A DNA stretch of 64,000 bases, taken from the NCBI GenBank assembly GCA_002633005.1, contig NMRA01000502.1, positions 62,001 through 126,000 on the forward strand, in the 5' to 3' direction. This document shows positions 1 through 12,384 of this stretch, one piece after another. The first letter of the stretch is position 1; the number at the start of each line of letters is the position of its first letter. The position numbers and the translations under genes were made by a program. The DNA comes from Phoronis australis. Lineage: Eukaryota > Phoronida > Phoronidae. The notes beneath the pieces are model-generated. The model made no database searches and was not told where the DNA came from. It was given only the letters and a program-made list of their open reading frames with translations.

Positions 1-530
1 CATATTTAAACATCTAAATGTACATAATATTACCCTCAAAATATTTGTAAAGCCCAGCGTACACAGTGCGATTTCTTATCATCAAGAGTGACCGTGCTGT
101 GAGTGCTGGCTTTGAAGTCGATTATATTTGTCGTGACCGAACAAACTAACATACTTTCAAATATGACGGGATAGGAAGAATGAAAATTTGAGTGTGACAG
201 CCACAGGCGCTTGGGTTTATCGCAAATGACGTCACTCAATAATATATAATTTTTATAAGAAAACATAAAGGTTGGACACTTAAACTTTGCCAAGCCGAGG
301 CTCCCAACTTCAGCCGTCCAAAATCCAAATAAAATCTGCGTGCACCTCCCTCAGTCTGATGTTGCATAAACCTTCGAAGCCTTATCTTTCCTAGATCCCA
401 TTAACTGTCTTCGTGAGTGGTGAATTGGCGATGGAATTTCCAAAACAATCTCAAAACTCTGAATTCAAGGACCTGAAATAGTAAACATGTGCTTCAACTT
501 GTACGCCTGTCGTAGGTGAAACTTCGAGTT
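1..530. repeat. Direct-repeat unit upstream of an inverted repeat
   Basis: This stretch holds a diverged extra copy of the sequence that follows it. The block near 200-290 (CACAGGCGCTTGGG, then TGACGTCA and AACATAAAGGTTGGACACT) recurs at about 538-605, and the block near 395-478 (GAGTGGTGAATTGGCGA ... TTCAAGGACCTGA) recurs near 717-778. The spacing is roughly 330 bases. I see no convincing coding exon. The open frame on the minus strand at 36-293 lies wholly inside the repeat and has no domain signature. Confidence 0.6.
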
Positions 531-537
531 TGAGCCA

Positions 538-1935
538 CAGGCGCTTGGGTTTATCGCAAATGACGTCACAATTTATATATAAGAAAACATAAAGGTTGGA
601 CACTCGAAATCTGTTTGCTCAGAATTTTCTACTCAAATGTGCATGGAACTCCACGAAACTAGCATCGGACAACTCTTAGAATACCTTCTTTCATTTGATC
701 TCTTCAAATTGCCTTCGAGTGGTGATTTGGCGACAAAAATGCCAAAAGAATGCCAAACTCACAAATTCAAGGACCTGATTCCGTGATGTCATGGCAGACG
801 GTCTTCGCACATCCGGGTTTTGACCGACGCTCCCGAGCTAAATCCGAAAGTCTAATTTCGCGCGGCTTTCGCCGTCAATCCATCGACTACTTGATCATGA
901 GAAGCAGAGAGCACTTTATTGCCAAATAAATGTAATTACTCACATATTTGTGTCAAATATAAATTATCCTGATACTGTATTGATATGCGAAGTTTTTTGT
1001 GTACTGTGATTTCTTATGAAGGTTTTACTTTTGGCCAAAACCATTGAGTTAACTCTTCGGCCACGCGCATTGTAANNNNNNNNNNNNNNNNNNNNNNNNN
1101 NNNNNNNNNNNNNNNNNNNNNNNNNNNNNNNNNNNNNNNNNNNNNNNNNNNNNNNNNNNNNNNNNNNNNNNNNNNNNNNNNNNNNNNNNNNNNNNNNNNN
1201 NNNNNNNNNNNNNNNNNNNNNNNNNNNNNNNNNNNNNNNNNNNNNNNNNNNNNNNNNNNNNNNNNNNNNNNNNNNNNNNNNNNNNNNNNNNNNNNNNNNN
1301 NNNNNNNNNNNNNNNNNNNNNNNNNNNNNNNNNNNNNNNNNNNNNNNNNNNNNNNNNNNNNNNNNNNNNNNNNNNNGGAAACGCAGTCCGTGCAAGTATT
1401 ACAATGCGCGTGGCCGACGAGTTAACTCAATGGTTTTGGCCAAAAGTAAAACCTTCATAAGAAATCACAGTACACAAAAACTTCGCATATCAATACAGTA
1501 TCAAGATAATTTATATTTGACACAAATATGTGAGTAATTACATTTATTTGGCAATAAAGTGCTCTCTGCTTCTCATGATCAAGTAGTCGAGGGATTGATG
1601 ATGAAAGCCGCGCGAAATTAGACTTTCGGATTTAGCTCGCGAGCGTCCTTCAAAAACCCGGATGTGCGAAGACCGTCTGCCGTGACATCACGGAATCACG
1701 TCCTTGAATTTGTGATTTTGGCATTCTTTTGTCATTTTTGTCGCCAAATCACCACTCGACCGCAATTTGAAGAGATCGAATGAAAGAAAGTATTCTAAGA
1801 GTTGTCCGATGCTAGTTTCGTGGAGTTCCATGCACATTTGAGTAGAAAATTCTGAGCAAACAGATTTCGAGTGTCCAACCTTTATGTTTTCTTTTATATA
1901 TTATTGAGTGACGTCATTTGCGATAAACCCACGAG
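538..1935. repeat. Large inverted repeat around an assembly gap
   Basis: The left arm (about 538-1075) is the reverse complement of the right arm (about 1400-1935). For example, GGCCACGCGCATTGTAA ends the left arm and TTACAATGCGCGTGGCC begins the right arm, and both arms share the TGACGTCA block and the AACATAAAGGTTGGACACT block at their outer ends. The arms are near-identical with scattered differences. The 301-base N run lies at the centre, as expected where assemblers fail on hairpins. It could be a fold-back transposon or a MITE inserted as an inverted pair. No transposase frame is visible. Confidence 0.8.
1076..1376. other. Assembly gap (N run)
   Basis: 301 undetermined bases at the centre of the inverted repeat. 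The minus-strand open frame reported across it is an artefact of reading through N. Confidence 0.99.
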
Positions 1936-2713
1936 CTGGACACGAGAAGTACGTGCTTCTTCGTGTTAGTTGATTATTTTGACTCTTCACGAAGTCACTG
2001 CAAAAAACGTTTTTAATGACCGAGGTGTTTGGAATTTATGCAGACAGCAGGGTACATTTCGAAAATTGCCATTGCATGGGGGTGACATTTTGGCTACCCT
2101 GGTCTTCCATACCTCATGTATCTAAAGGTAACTGGACATCATATTCCACGTAGGAACGTAGCAATTGAATATGTAATCCGACTTTTGGAACTACACCAAA
2201 TGTTTTGCGCGCAACAAACAATCTTTAAAAATTCCCATAGAGCTAATATTCACTACTTATACAATTCAGTGGCGCTCCAAAAATATTGTGCATTGTTATT
2301 TAGGACACATTGCCTCGTTTTAGCAATGCAAACGTGAAAGCGCGCATTCCAAACATATAGAACCATTTGCAGTTTGGACACAACACCTCGTTTTCAAGCA
2401 TATTGGCGAATTCCTAAAATATTGAAAAGCTAACGAACGTGCATTTTTTCTTCGAATAGGTTTACATTAATGTTCGGCAATGTCAACTTATTTCACGTTG
2501 TCTTGAACTCAGAAGCTCCTTGTAGAACAATCGATTTTATTTTAAGGAATACTATTTCAATTACTCAGCTGCCCACCCGTGTCAAAAATAGTGGACATTA
2601 CCCATACGCTAGCAGCTGTCCATGCGAAAGCATTGGTAGCACCTAGTATCTAATTATACTTCATACTCCTATGCTGCAACGTTGTTTTCTCCGCTTTGCT
2701 TATTTTTTCTCAG
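1936..2713. other. Intron-like AT-rich sequence without recognised features
   Basis: I see no coding exon here. The open frame at 2116-2337 lacks splice context or domain pattern. The last bases form a pyrimidine-rich tract and CAG acceptor serving the exon that starts at 2714, so this is probably intron of a plus-strand gene whose 5' part lies outside the window. Confidence 0.5.
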
Positions 2714-2873
2714 GCTGGTCACTCTTTTGCACGACAGCTTCATGACGTAAGAGCACGCAGTTTCAACATCACAAGTTTGAGACCTGCATCGTCCTATACA
2801 CTGACGTTGTTCCTTGTCATGCGAGATGGAGACATCCTTCACGAAACTCCAGTATTTCAATTCCAGACTGCAG
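2714..2873 (+). CDS. Exon: C-terminal half of a fibronectin type III domain
   Basis: The exon follows the acceptor TTTTTTCTCAG and ends at a CAG before GTTAACG. It is read in phase 0 and leaves one base (phase 1). The translated piece contains FNITSLRPASSYTLTLFL, the classic FN3 C-strand to F-strand stretch (an L-x-P-x-x-x-Y core), then an acidic loop and a final strand ending FQFQTA. FN3 domains are often split by an intron near the middle, so the first half should lie upstream and was not found. The phase-1 end matches the phase-1 start of the EGF exon at 4151, so the two can be spliced directly. The donor GTTAAC is a weak match to consensus, which lowers certainty about the 3' edge. FN3 is a structural module and gives no specific function. 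Confidence 0.65.
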
Positions 2874-4150
2874 GTTAACGCAGGCCATTGGAAACACCCT
2901 ATTGACCTAGCCGGTCAACAGGCTAAGACACGTGATTGGTTTTCGGTGACGACAACTGGCTTACAGACCAGTCACGGGTCTAAGCCGGTCGACCTGGCCT
3001 AACCGATGAAGTCATTCAGGTGCAGCCAATGTGTTCTATCAAATGACGGGAATATAGAAAAGTGGGCTTCATAACGCACACCACTCAAAATCTGCAAAAT
3101 TCGTCAATAAACAGCTAAACGTTTTCATGAAAGCTCTGACATAAAAATCATATCAAAAGCATTTGATCTTTACTGAAACCATAGGGGGTGTCAACAGTGC
3201 AAAAAAACCTTTCCCATATCAACACCAGAAAGAGTTTTACGGCAAACTATTGCTGTGTTATTTATAGGCTATTCCAGTAATCCAAAAGTTTCTATTGAAA
3301 TGCCCGGAAGATATGGGAAATGCCAGAGAAGCGGCGTATGGATATTTCGGACACTGCGCAACTAACACTCTTACAGCATTCGCGTGTTCCTCGACGAAAT
3401 GAAACTTTTTGTTCAACTACTGTATCCTACGCTTACATTTTATCTTTCAAAGAGACATTATCGGTTTCTAGGCAAAGAAGTCTCGTTTTGAGATTATTCC
3501 TTGATGGGTATACTTGGAATAACTAGATTTGACCAGGTCTATAAAACAGCAAGATCTCGTTCTTATGATTTTATTTCAAATCGCCAATTCTGGCTGCTGT
3601 CCGCCTACCATTCCCCGAAATCAAGGATGGCGACTTTATCAATTTGCTCGTTATCAAGTGGGATTTACATTGTAACTCAGCAAAGTGTTAAACCCTCCCG
3701 TGAGAGTCGTGGGTTTGATTTAGCACTGAGATTGATCTCAGAAAAAATTACACTTCTCTAACCCATAACGTCCCTTTAATTGTTCTTCGCCTTGGCTCCT
3801 CAGCATTTACGAAAAACCCTCGATATCTGCGCCGGCACTGCAACGCTGCTGGTGTCCAGTCCTAATATTCAAATTGTTTACTCTCGGCGATGAGTGACAA
3901 CTTGGCTATTTTCCTAAGTTTTTCGCACTGAACAACAAAAGTCATGATTCCTCGATTGAAAAAATACTATTAGATCCCAGTTGAACCACATTCTGACATA
4001 GTCATCATAAATTCTGAAAACATTTTTGGTACACTCTGGATGTTCTTCCTAGTTGTACAGTACCAATCACTGTAGACCTACCTGCATGACTGAAAAGTAT
4101 ACTGTAACACTAATTTTATCACGTTTTACCCCCTTAACTTTCCTTTTCAG

Positions 4151-4273
4151 ACGACTTTTGTTCCAGCCGCGTTAAAAATGACTGCTCTGTTCACGCCCAA
4201 TGCAAAAACACACGCCGATGGTACTCATGCAAATGTGAAAACGGTTTTATCGGAAATGGTACCTTTTGCGATG
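4151..4273 (+). CDS. Exon: EGF-like domain
   Basis: A clean cassette exon of 123 bases lies between TCCTTTTCAG and a strong GTAAGTT donor, with phase 1 at both ends (symmetrical, as is usual for shuffled extracellular modules). The translation has six cysteines in EGF order: DFCSSRVKNDC, VHAQCKN, YSCKCENGF, IGNGTFC. The D-D start, the N residue before the third cysteine and the C-x-C ... GF-x-GNG-x-x-C ending resemble nidogen or fibulin-type EGF modules. It would follow the FN3 exon at 2714-2873 in frame. The next exon is not certain. CTLD-A exon 1 at 21881 is phase-compatible but 17.6 kb away, and a possible terminal exon at 5867 is also compatible. Secreted or cell-surface location is inferred from the module type. 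Confidence 0.85.
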
Positions 4274-5866
4274 GTAAGTTCCTTCGCTTTTACCGACCAG
4301 ACGCATGCTGCGGTATAGAGCTTTTAATGTTTTTGACGCAGTTTTAAATAAGCGGCGGTATAAATACATGTACACCTGTACATGTTCAGTGGTTCAGTTG
4401 TAGAATGAGGTTACACCCATTTTCAAGCTGCAGACCCGAATCCCATTTGAAGTTGGGTGTCAGGTTTTGATAGTTCTACCTACGACACCGTTGGTGAGCA
4501 AACTCAAAGAACTGGTCTTATCAGGTCTGTGTTCCGTAAACGCAAAAAATCGCGAAAACGCGAGACCATGCAAGATCTCGCATGATATCACTATGAATTG
4601 CGAGCGAAGCACATGATCACACTAGATCCCTACTCACGAGATTCTTGTGCCTATGGAACGCAACCAATGTGCCTCACTTTAGTTGAGGAAAATAGGTACG
4701 CCGGAGAGGCAAAGGGACCAAGCAATCCAACCTCCAGTTCAGTAATGCTAGGTCCTCGCTAAAAACCAAGACTTTGCGAGATTACGTGAGATATTGCCGC
4801 TTATTTTAAATGAGAACGTGTGACTTGAGCTAGATTTTAGCTAGGTCCTATCCTAGGTCCTAGCCGCTGAACGCGTGCCAGGTAGAATGAAGGCCGAGGT
4901 CTCTATGGTGTTTTCCCGAACTAGGGGCATTCGCGATACGCTTGCAGTGACCAATATGACTGATGAAACGCAAACAGCCAGTTCACTTACAATTTCTCTT
5001 ATAATCCAACGTTCCAACCCCAGTTAGCGAAGAACTTCATGGCTGAAAATTTGCAAATGTATGCCGAAGTAGAAAGATCTCAAAACACCAGCATTTCACT
5101 TAATTGACATGTGATCTTGGGTGTTACACAAGGACTCGACGACTTCGCTTAACGGAACGAGCACCTACTGTAAGTTTAAATCCTGGCAAAATGACGTGGG
5201 GGGTTCTTTAAACATGTGTGAAAACGTCTGAAACAGTGAAACAATGGCATATAGAGTCAGTTAGGTTTGAAAAAAGACCAGCTCAAAGTTGTCGGTGTGA
5301 ACAAGTGTCGAACAATTAGCATTAAAGCGTTGTAAATGCTATAGATTAAAGTAAGTGTGTTAAATAATGAAGACCCAACCATGAGGCCTGCGCGTGTCTG
5401 ATGCACCGTAAATGACATCAGGCCATCTACACTGATAATGAAGATGTAGTTGACTACCATAAAAAGGAACCAAGTGTTATTTTATTGACGATCAAGGCTA
5501 AAGAGTTTTGTAAAAATAAAGCTATGTGTTTTTGAAGCTGAACATTTGATCATTACTTTATTTCTTTTATTTTACCCAGAGTGTCACTGACGTCACACGC
5601 TGTGTGAAATAAAATGGCCCGGTAGTGCATTTAAAAAACAGGGAGCTTAGGTGTATGCGCCTAAATGAGGAACTTTGGTGCAGGCATCTATATGCGGTAC
5701 ATTTGAGTGGGAATCTCTTGCGGAATAACTCTATTGTTCCGCACATAGACGCATGCAATTATTTATACGGTATACAAACGGATTCTCCATGAGCTTTTTA
5801 AGCCTATTCTTCCAGATTATCCATCTGCCATGCCTTAAACTCTGATTTCAAATCTCTCATTCACAG
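4274..5866. other. Intron-like stretch with a MITE-like repeat near 4500-4870
   Basis: Around 4733-4800 the text TTCAGTAATGCTAGGTCCTCG with GCTAAAAACCAAGACTTTGCG matches, in reverse complement, sequence near 61500-61570, so this is a dispersed repeat. A run of GGTCCTA words follows at 4840-4865. I see no coding exon in the rest. The minus-strand frame at 5257-5460 has no homology signature. Confidence 0.45.
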
Positions 5867-5998
5867 AATCAGACGACAGTGGACGAAAGGGAACGAATGG
5901 GGCCTTGGCACTGCGTTGGAAATGCAGCAATGCAAAGGCTGTCTGGTTTTATTTGTCATATTGGCTACTTGAAAAAACTTTTATTAATTTTTAGTCCA
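5867..5998 (+). CDS. Possible terminal exon after the EGF module
   Basis: A good acceptor (CTCTCATTCACAG) opens a phase-1 frame that runs about 43 codons to a TAG. It begins with acidic ESDDSGRKG if joined to the EGF exon, then a Trp/Tyr-rich hydrophobic stretch. AATAAA lies downstream near 6137. If real, it would end an FN3-EGF protein here, as its own gene or as a short isoform. No domain or homologue is recognised and chance is a serious alternative. Confidence 0.2.
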
Positions 5999-5999
5999 A

Positions 6000-8900
6000 T
6001 TCAGCATCATTTACCGTAATACACATGATTTGTAGAAGTAAGTGAAATTCCGGTTTTGTCTCAGCGTATGTTATTCTACTACTTTATTGATGCAGATGAG
6101 CAACGAAGTTCAGGATGTAGCAAATTGTCACTCAAATAAAATGCTTTGTAATTACTCATGGCATAGTTTTCAGCATGCGTGCTAGGGAGAGGTACAGATT
6201 TTCTAAAAAGAGCTGGGTCAAAAAGACCTTCAGGCGTGATCAGAATAATTGTTACACAACCCCGATACCAGCAACACGCCACATGTAGTTACAAGAACCT
6301 TAGTTGATGCCAAAAGTAACTACATCAGTCATCTTTGTATGAGTGGAATACAGTCAAGTATGTTGTCAAACCCTACTAACCTACATATTTGATGCTATTT
6401 GTGCTGTGAAAACATCTGCGGCATGATACGGTGCCGTCTGACATAAAATACCTCGACAAATTTAAAAACACCTATGTCTGTCGTCTAAAAGTCTTAGGAA
6501 ACAGGTTTAACACTGCCACCAACATGAGCGAGGACCTTAATGCTCTCGTGGGAACGTGGAAATTCGTAGCTGCTGGACAAGAGCATAGACTGGCGGAAGT
6601 ATTTGATAATCAGACACTAGTTTAGAATGTTTTCTTTTAATAATATGAACGGTGCCGGATAAACAACGTAGTAGAAGGAGCACACTCTACAGGCCTCACG
6701 CTTTTTGGGGCCCCGAGCTCACAGCATCATTACATGCATCGATACAGTAAACGCATACGGGTTTTCATGCCTATTAGAGCACTGAACTCCGGTGATGCGA
6801 CCCCGATTTGGAATATTATTGTTGGGGCCTCGCCGTACTCAATATATGTACACGTAGGGTCATGGGTGCGTGGCCCCAGTGAGTAAGAGATCTTCAAAAA
6901 ATTGAAGCTGTCGTAATTCTGCATAAAGCATAAGCTTGCATAGAAGAACCGCGGCTCCCGGGATTCTTTTCTTTTTTAACAGTTTTAATGTAGTTGGGGT
7001 TTTATTGATATTCAGAAAGACAAAATCTGCAAAACTTAAATTTGCACAAAATGTATGGATTTGACATAGGTATGATGAGCGTCGGTGAATTACCCTGAAA
7101 TCGGCCGAGTCGATCAAAAGGTGGCGTTGCTCAGTAAACACAGTGTGTTATAATGCAGAAGCCGTGCCATTTGCATTCCACCTACCGGGTATTTTAATTT
7201 TGTTTTTGTCGTATGAGTATTTCAGTAGTGTCTTCGCGCTTCAACTTACGCTACGGGCCCCGCACTTGTTTATCCGGCACCGAATAAGAAGTTCACGAAA
7301 TTTATTATTAGAGCTTTGTCTATAATGAATATTTTACAGAAGGAGACCTTTACAGGACGGTAAGCTAATCGTATTCCGCAAAATTATAGTTCCTCAAGCC
7401 ATGTTTCGATATATTCTATCTTAAGATCCAGTTGCTAGAAATGAGTACCTAGAAGTTTTTAGTAATACAAAGTTGTGTAGTTATTTCATGTCTATGTGAC
7501 CCCCTGAAGCGTTTTACATGTAGTTATGTTAGTATATTGAAAACTGAAATCGAAAATATCTTTGGCATTTTCCATAATACTTGAACACTATCTCAAAACT
7601 AATAGTCTATAATTTTGTGTACGAGTATATTATGGTTTTCATGGTTGATTGCGTAATCCTTTAAACTTGCATTAAAAATTTAAGTCTGAGTTTGAGCTCG
7701 AGTTTGTACTCGAAATCTTGAGTTTCTACTCAAGTTTGTGCCTGGAATCTTGTTTCCGGTTGCATGAAACAGTACCAAATAGGTACTAAGCTAAGTTCCC
7801 TAAATATTTTGCGTATTTGTTTCGTTCTTTACTCAAAGATAAAGTTTTTGTTTTATCAATATATCTTCATAATGAGCTTTTCCATTGATATAAGTAAAAA
7901 CTGAGCCCATACTCTAGTAAAAATTATTAGGGACTTAGTCCTTGAATTAGAGGATTTGCATGAAACGATCCTTACCTTTTTCAATAATATTGCGGGTTCA
8001 ACGTAGACTTCACTCGCGATTTCTATCAAACCAAAGCATAGACTTAGTTATGAGACTCAAACAGAATAAAAAAGGACAATCAGATTTTTTCACAAGCCCA
8101 CAAATACACGGTCCATTTAGGGAACTTAGTTGAGTCCCTATTTGAGACTGTTTCATGCAACCAGGCACTGAGTTCATCAACTGAAAACTTCAGGACTACA
8201 CACTCATCTGCCTTAACCAAAGCCCGGGACAAATTTGTGTATTGGAAATCAGGGCACAGTTGCATAAATGTTACACGTTGTATAGAAACAGTGACGTCCC
8301 ATTATCACGCGTCACGTTGTTATTGTTGAACAATGCACTTGACGTCATGCAACAATTAAACTTATCCAGCGGATAACTTTTGAAGCTTTATGCAACTCAG
8401 CCCAGATTCAATTTTTTACATTTTCCGGTGCACTCTAACATAAACGAAAGACGGATGTCAATTATTCCATTGCCTGGTACTGTATGATTTACCAGGATGA
8501 TGGTGCAACTCTACATGTAGTTTGTGCTTGATGATCCCAGCATTGGAGCTATACATGTAGGTTCGAATCTGAAGTCGTGTTTACAAGAGTTTGGAACTTG
8601 AATTTAGGAGAGACATAAAGTGCGAACTTGGATTAAACACATCTGACTAAACTGTAACGTAATCGAGCACAGGATAATAGACTTTTATCTTGATTTTGCT
8701 GCAAAGCAGGACAAACATGACACTTCGAGTTCAGGTTTGGAGATTAAACCTCGAGACCTGATGTTATTTGTGTCGTTTGAAAGTCTGTGATCTAGAGCAA
8801 GTCACTTTTATAAACGTGTTGGTAAAGTCTTATTTTTCTTTTTATAACGTTTCCGCATGAGTTTCCACTACGTATCTGTGCTTGTTGTCGTGCAAAAATT

Positions 8901-10255
8901 GGATTTACATGCGAACTGGAAAATTAATGTGTCTGTAACTGAGATTTTACATAATTTAAGGTATACCTATAGAGAAATTCATGAATAAGAGACTCCAGTA
9001 TATAATGGAAAAGACGGGGGAAACACAGATGAAGACAATTATGCTCTCCAAAGTTATAGAGCCGGTTGAATTTTCCTTCGATCTTACAAAACCAACCGTT
9101 TCTCACATGGCGGGAAATCCAGAAGAAGGCATGCCGGATATGGAGGTAATTCGATAAATTACTGTAACAGCTTCTCTCTCTGAAGCAATGTTTTTAAATG
9201 TATGTGTTATGGATGCATCTGACAAATTCTCAACATTGTAAGATATACATGTACGATATTCCTTTAGCACTGTCGCCCTGTATCCTTTCGCGAATGTCCC
9301 AATTTAAGTAACTGGAAAAATCAACATAATATAATCGAGTACGTAAGTAATGGAGTTTAGGAAAATGATATAAAAACACGGGTATTACAAAAAGACGGAT
9401 TTACGCAGGTAAGGACGTTCATTGTGGTACATTGTCGATCTTGCGTACATTGTTGCTATGCATTTTGTAAATTGAATTTTATTCATTTACACCGATTGCA
9501 ATTTTAGGGACCGTTATCGCCATTTTCACAAGGGCTTTATGGCGTTTTGACATCATATAATAACGATGTCAATTAACAAAAGTCAGCCACCGTTAAATAA
9601 GTACTTTACACATGGTAAAACATGACGGAACATGTCAGGGGCATTTTTCATCAAGTACTTGATATTCCAAAAGTCCCCGCAATCTAAGTTGTGCATTTTA
9701 GGTGAAATGCCACATAATCATTCGTGCTCTCCTAATATAACATTATTTAACAAGAGGTGACGCTGTTCTGCTCCCTGTTTACCTAATCACACGCTCAGAA
9801 ATTGAGAAGGTTCACAAGGTCATATTCGTTTACTTATCTAATGATGAAAAGATATAAAATATAATCTGTATTGCTGAAATATTCAGCTTTCTAGCTCTAT
9901 CGATATCCATTGCAAACCATGCAAGCATCAGTTAATGTGTTTAAAACTCCAACTTAGCTGTGTTTCTTACAGTATTAGATAAATGGAGAATCACTAACCG
10001 GGAGACGTATTTAGCAAGTGAAGGGCTTTTAGATTTCTCAACTGTTTTTGACGGGGACTGTGTTAACCATCCAGTATTAGTAACCGTTAACTCTCAACGT
10101 GTCCATTTTTTCAATGAAGTGCTATGGCCGAAATTTAATCTTTCTGCTCATAATCGAACTCGAATTTTTGTCATTTTCCGCTGTACTTTTGTACGAATTC
10201 AAGATATACCACAATATTAGCGTCAAATGGCAGATACAGCCGTGTAATAACCCAT
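6000..10255. other. Long intergenic or intronic stretch, nothing recognised
   Basis: This is AT-rich sequence with short open frames on both strands (for example 6431-6625, 6860-7141, 9960-10220) that show no domain motifs, no splice pairing and no family resemblance. A short GAGTTTGA/GAGTTTGTACTCGA word repeats near 7685-7740. I see no RNA gene. Confidence 0.4.
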
Positions 10256-10258
10256 AAA

Positions 10259-10280
10259 GTTATCTCACTAGTGAGATAAC
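10259..10280. repeat. Perfect 22-bp palindrome
   Basis: GTTATCTCACT is followed immediately by its reverse complement AGTGAGATAAC with no spacer. It sits beside the tRNA-like SINE and may be part of that element's tail or a separate symmetric insertion. Confidence 0.8.
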
Positions 10281-10284
10281 GATT

Positions 10285-10372
10285 TGGCGGGAAACCGAGG
10301 TCGGGGTCGAACCCGGGACCCTAATATTGCTGGTCGCCGACTTTACCACTACACCACGCAGCGACTGACGTC
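10285..10372 (-). repeat. tRNA-like sequence, probable SINE head
   Basis: Read on the minus strand, the segment has an A-box-like TGGTGTAGTGGTAAAG and, about 35 bases later, a B-box-like GGGTTCGACCCC, the two internal RNA polymerase III promoter elements of tRNA genes. The A-box resembles that of tRNA-Gly or Glu. The acceptor stem does not pair well and no convincing anticodon arm can be drawn, so I favour a tRNA-derived SINE or a tRNA pseudogene over a working tRNA. Confidence 0.55.
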
Positions 10373-10928
10373 ATCAAGAGTGAAAATAGAATACTTAAAT
10401 GAGCACGCGCAATAATCGCACGTTCAACAAACCGCATTGTACTGTACTTATACGTTACGAAAAATAAGACACATAATTTCCATAAAAATGATATCTTAAT
10501 TCCGTGAAATTTTTCTCTCATGTCCTCTTACTTGTAAATCACCGATCTCTAGTTTGAATGCGGGTATCGTGTCGTCAGGATCTTTGACTTGAGAATTATA
10601 TTCAGTTACCAGTGGTAACCTACTTTAGCAGACGATAATTTCCCGGTCGAAGCTTAGCGTGAAAAAACGTGTTTTAAGCTATAATAGTTGGTAAACCTTA
10701 ATTTATCAATTCAATTTATTTCTATAATATTTAAGTTTTCAATTGGTTTTGAGTAAAAGCATTATTTGACAAAAATAGCCGGGCTTTTCGTAAAAGGTCA
10801 CGACCTCCGACCCCGGGCCTCTGACATAGAAAGTAGTTACAAAACCGAGGCGAGTCGAGAAAGGTAGATCGATTCTTTGCAATGTTTCTCGTTTAGTATG
10901 TGGTATAAATAGATTATTACATGTTCTC

Positions 10929-11048
10929 AGTCGTTATATCCCCCTTATCTAGAGCCCTCGTGGATTCTGTAGAATTATCACCCTCGGGGTTGACGCCCCT
11001 CGGGCGATAATTCCCCAAAATCCACTCGGGCTCTAGATAACGGGGGAT
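10929..11048. mobile_element. Hairpin MITE of about 120 bp
   Basis: CGTTATATCCCCCTTATC with TAGAGCCC at the left is mirrored by GGGCTCTAGATAA with CGGGGGATAACG at the right. The centre also pairs (GATAATTC/GAATTATC-type, CCCTCGGGG/CCCCTCGGG). The whole unit folds as one imperfect hairpin with no coding capacity, typical of a MITE. A (TTA)n microsatellite follows at about 11079-11108. Confidence 0.75.
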
Positions 11049-11073
11049 AACGACTTCGCCATGTAATAATCTA

Positions 11074-11078
<5 letters not shown>

Positions 11079-11108
<30 letters not shown>
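11079..11108. repeat. (TTA)n microsatellite
   Basis: About ten uninterrupted TTA/ATT triplets directly downstream of the hairpin MITE. Read in frame on the minus strand it gives a spurious polyasparagine run. Confidence 0.95.
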
Positions 11109-12267
11109 TGCTCTTTTACAAAGTAGTTCATGCAGATGAGCTCTTAGTCCTACTTCGAATTTAATGACCCCTAGATTTGAGCTAAGAACTTGAGTAAAAA
11201 CTTGAAGTTTCGAGTTCAGACTCGAACTTTTATGCTTTATGATGGTCATTAAGTACAAACTAGGGTTAGACAGTTATTCACTGAAGCCATTTGTATGCTA
11301 TCGCAAACGTAGAGCAGTAAATGCCAAGAGCAATTTCGAGTTGGATCTCGAGTAAAAAGATTAGACTCGGTCCCGTGAAAGTTTGTGAGTATTATTCAGT
11401 TTTGACAATTAAGTCACGGACAACAAAAGTCAAAGGTCCCTGAAAATTATTCCACTGATGACACCGTTGTTCATAGGTAGGATACCGTTGTTTCCCATGG
11501 CCGGTGTTCCCCGGAATTTATCTTCTCTAGTCCTGATGTTCCCGTGGCTCAAAGTTTCTGGGTTCCAGTGTTCGATTTTCCAGTGCCTCCCCGACTTGGT
11601 GCTAACCGGTTCTGTTACACTGTACATGTAGTTTGGTTGCCATTCCAAGTTTTCTTGATACCGGAAGGCCAGAGGGTTTTTGTTCGCCGTCTATTAGAAT
11701 ACTATAGCAGCACTTGTACGGAATTTCTAATAATATGGTAGTTTGCAATCGATTCAAAAACGCGGAGTTGCGAAAATTTTAATGATAGTAAATATTCCAT
11801 AGCAAGTACACACACCGGAACAAACGCATGCTAACGACACTCAAGCATGCGCGACTCAATCTCAGCGGCCTATTGTAAGCGTGTGTTTGATGTTTTCTAA
11901 CTGCTGTGGTGGTAAATTCACTGATTTCATTAAATAAACGGAACAATTGTGAACCAAAAGTATTAAACTTGGAAAACTGTTAGAAATTTAAAGTTTGGAA
12001 GTCAACACAAATATTGAAACAAATTTCGGGGTTCACCGTTGTTTCAGTTCAATAATGGGAACCTTCTCAATGTAGGCAGCTCACATCGCAAATCAGGGTT
12101 TACACGTACTTCTAAATGAAAACATTTTACGTCCCAGAACTTGACACGTCACTTGAGGAATTAGATGATATGTGTTGAATCTAACATAGCCGCTGGTATC
12201 AAAATATCATATGACTATTGCAGTAACTACATGTACATGTACACGCTAATGCTATTGTTTTTAATAG
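11109..12267. other. No recognised feature
   Basis: Unique-looking non-coding sequence. Short frames at 11430-11741 overlap on opposite strands and show no domain pattern. Confidence 0.4.
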
Positions 12268-12384
12268 GTCACTACTGGTGCACTGACGTATAACGGGAAC
12301 TTCTGCTGGAAAACGAAGGTTCAATACTCAATAGGTGTTGAAATGGAATTTACATTTCAAGTCAAAGACGACTGGCTGGAATCG
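12268..12384 (+). CDS. Candidate exon, function unknown
   Basis: A pyrimidine-rich tract and TTAATAG acceptor precede a 39-codon phase-0 frame ending at TCG before GTAAAA. The peptide has a plausible composition, including GNFCWKTKVQYSIG and EFTFQVKDDWLES, with alternating strand-like hydrophobics, but I recognise no family. The frame stays open well past the donor, so the boundary is soft. It may be an exon of the plus-strand gene or an unrelated relic. Confidence 0.25.

Noticed and set aside
964-1395. 143-codon minus-strand frame
   Set aside because: Most of it is the N run. The remainder is inverted-repeat sequence.
10285-10372. A functional tRNA gene on the minus strand
   Set aside because: A-box and B-box are present, but the acceptor stem and anticodon arm do not form properly. 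Reported as a SINE head instead.
11079-11258. Polyasparagine-containing protein frame on the minus strand
   Set aside because: The run is the (TTA)n microsatellite read in frame, next to a hairpin MITE.
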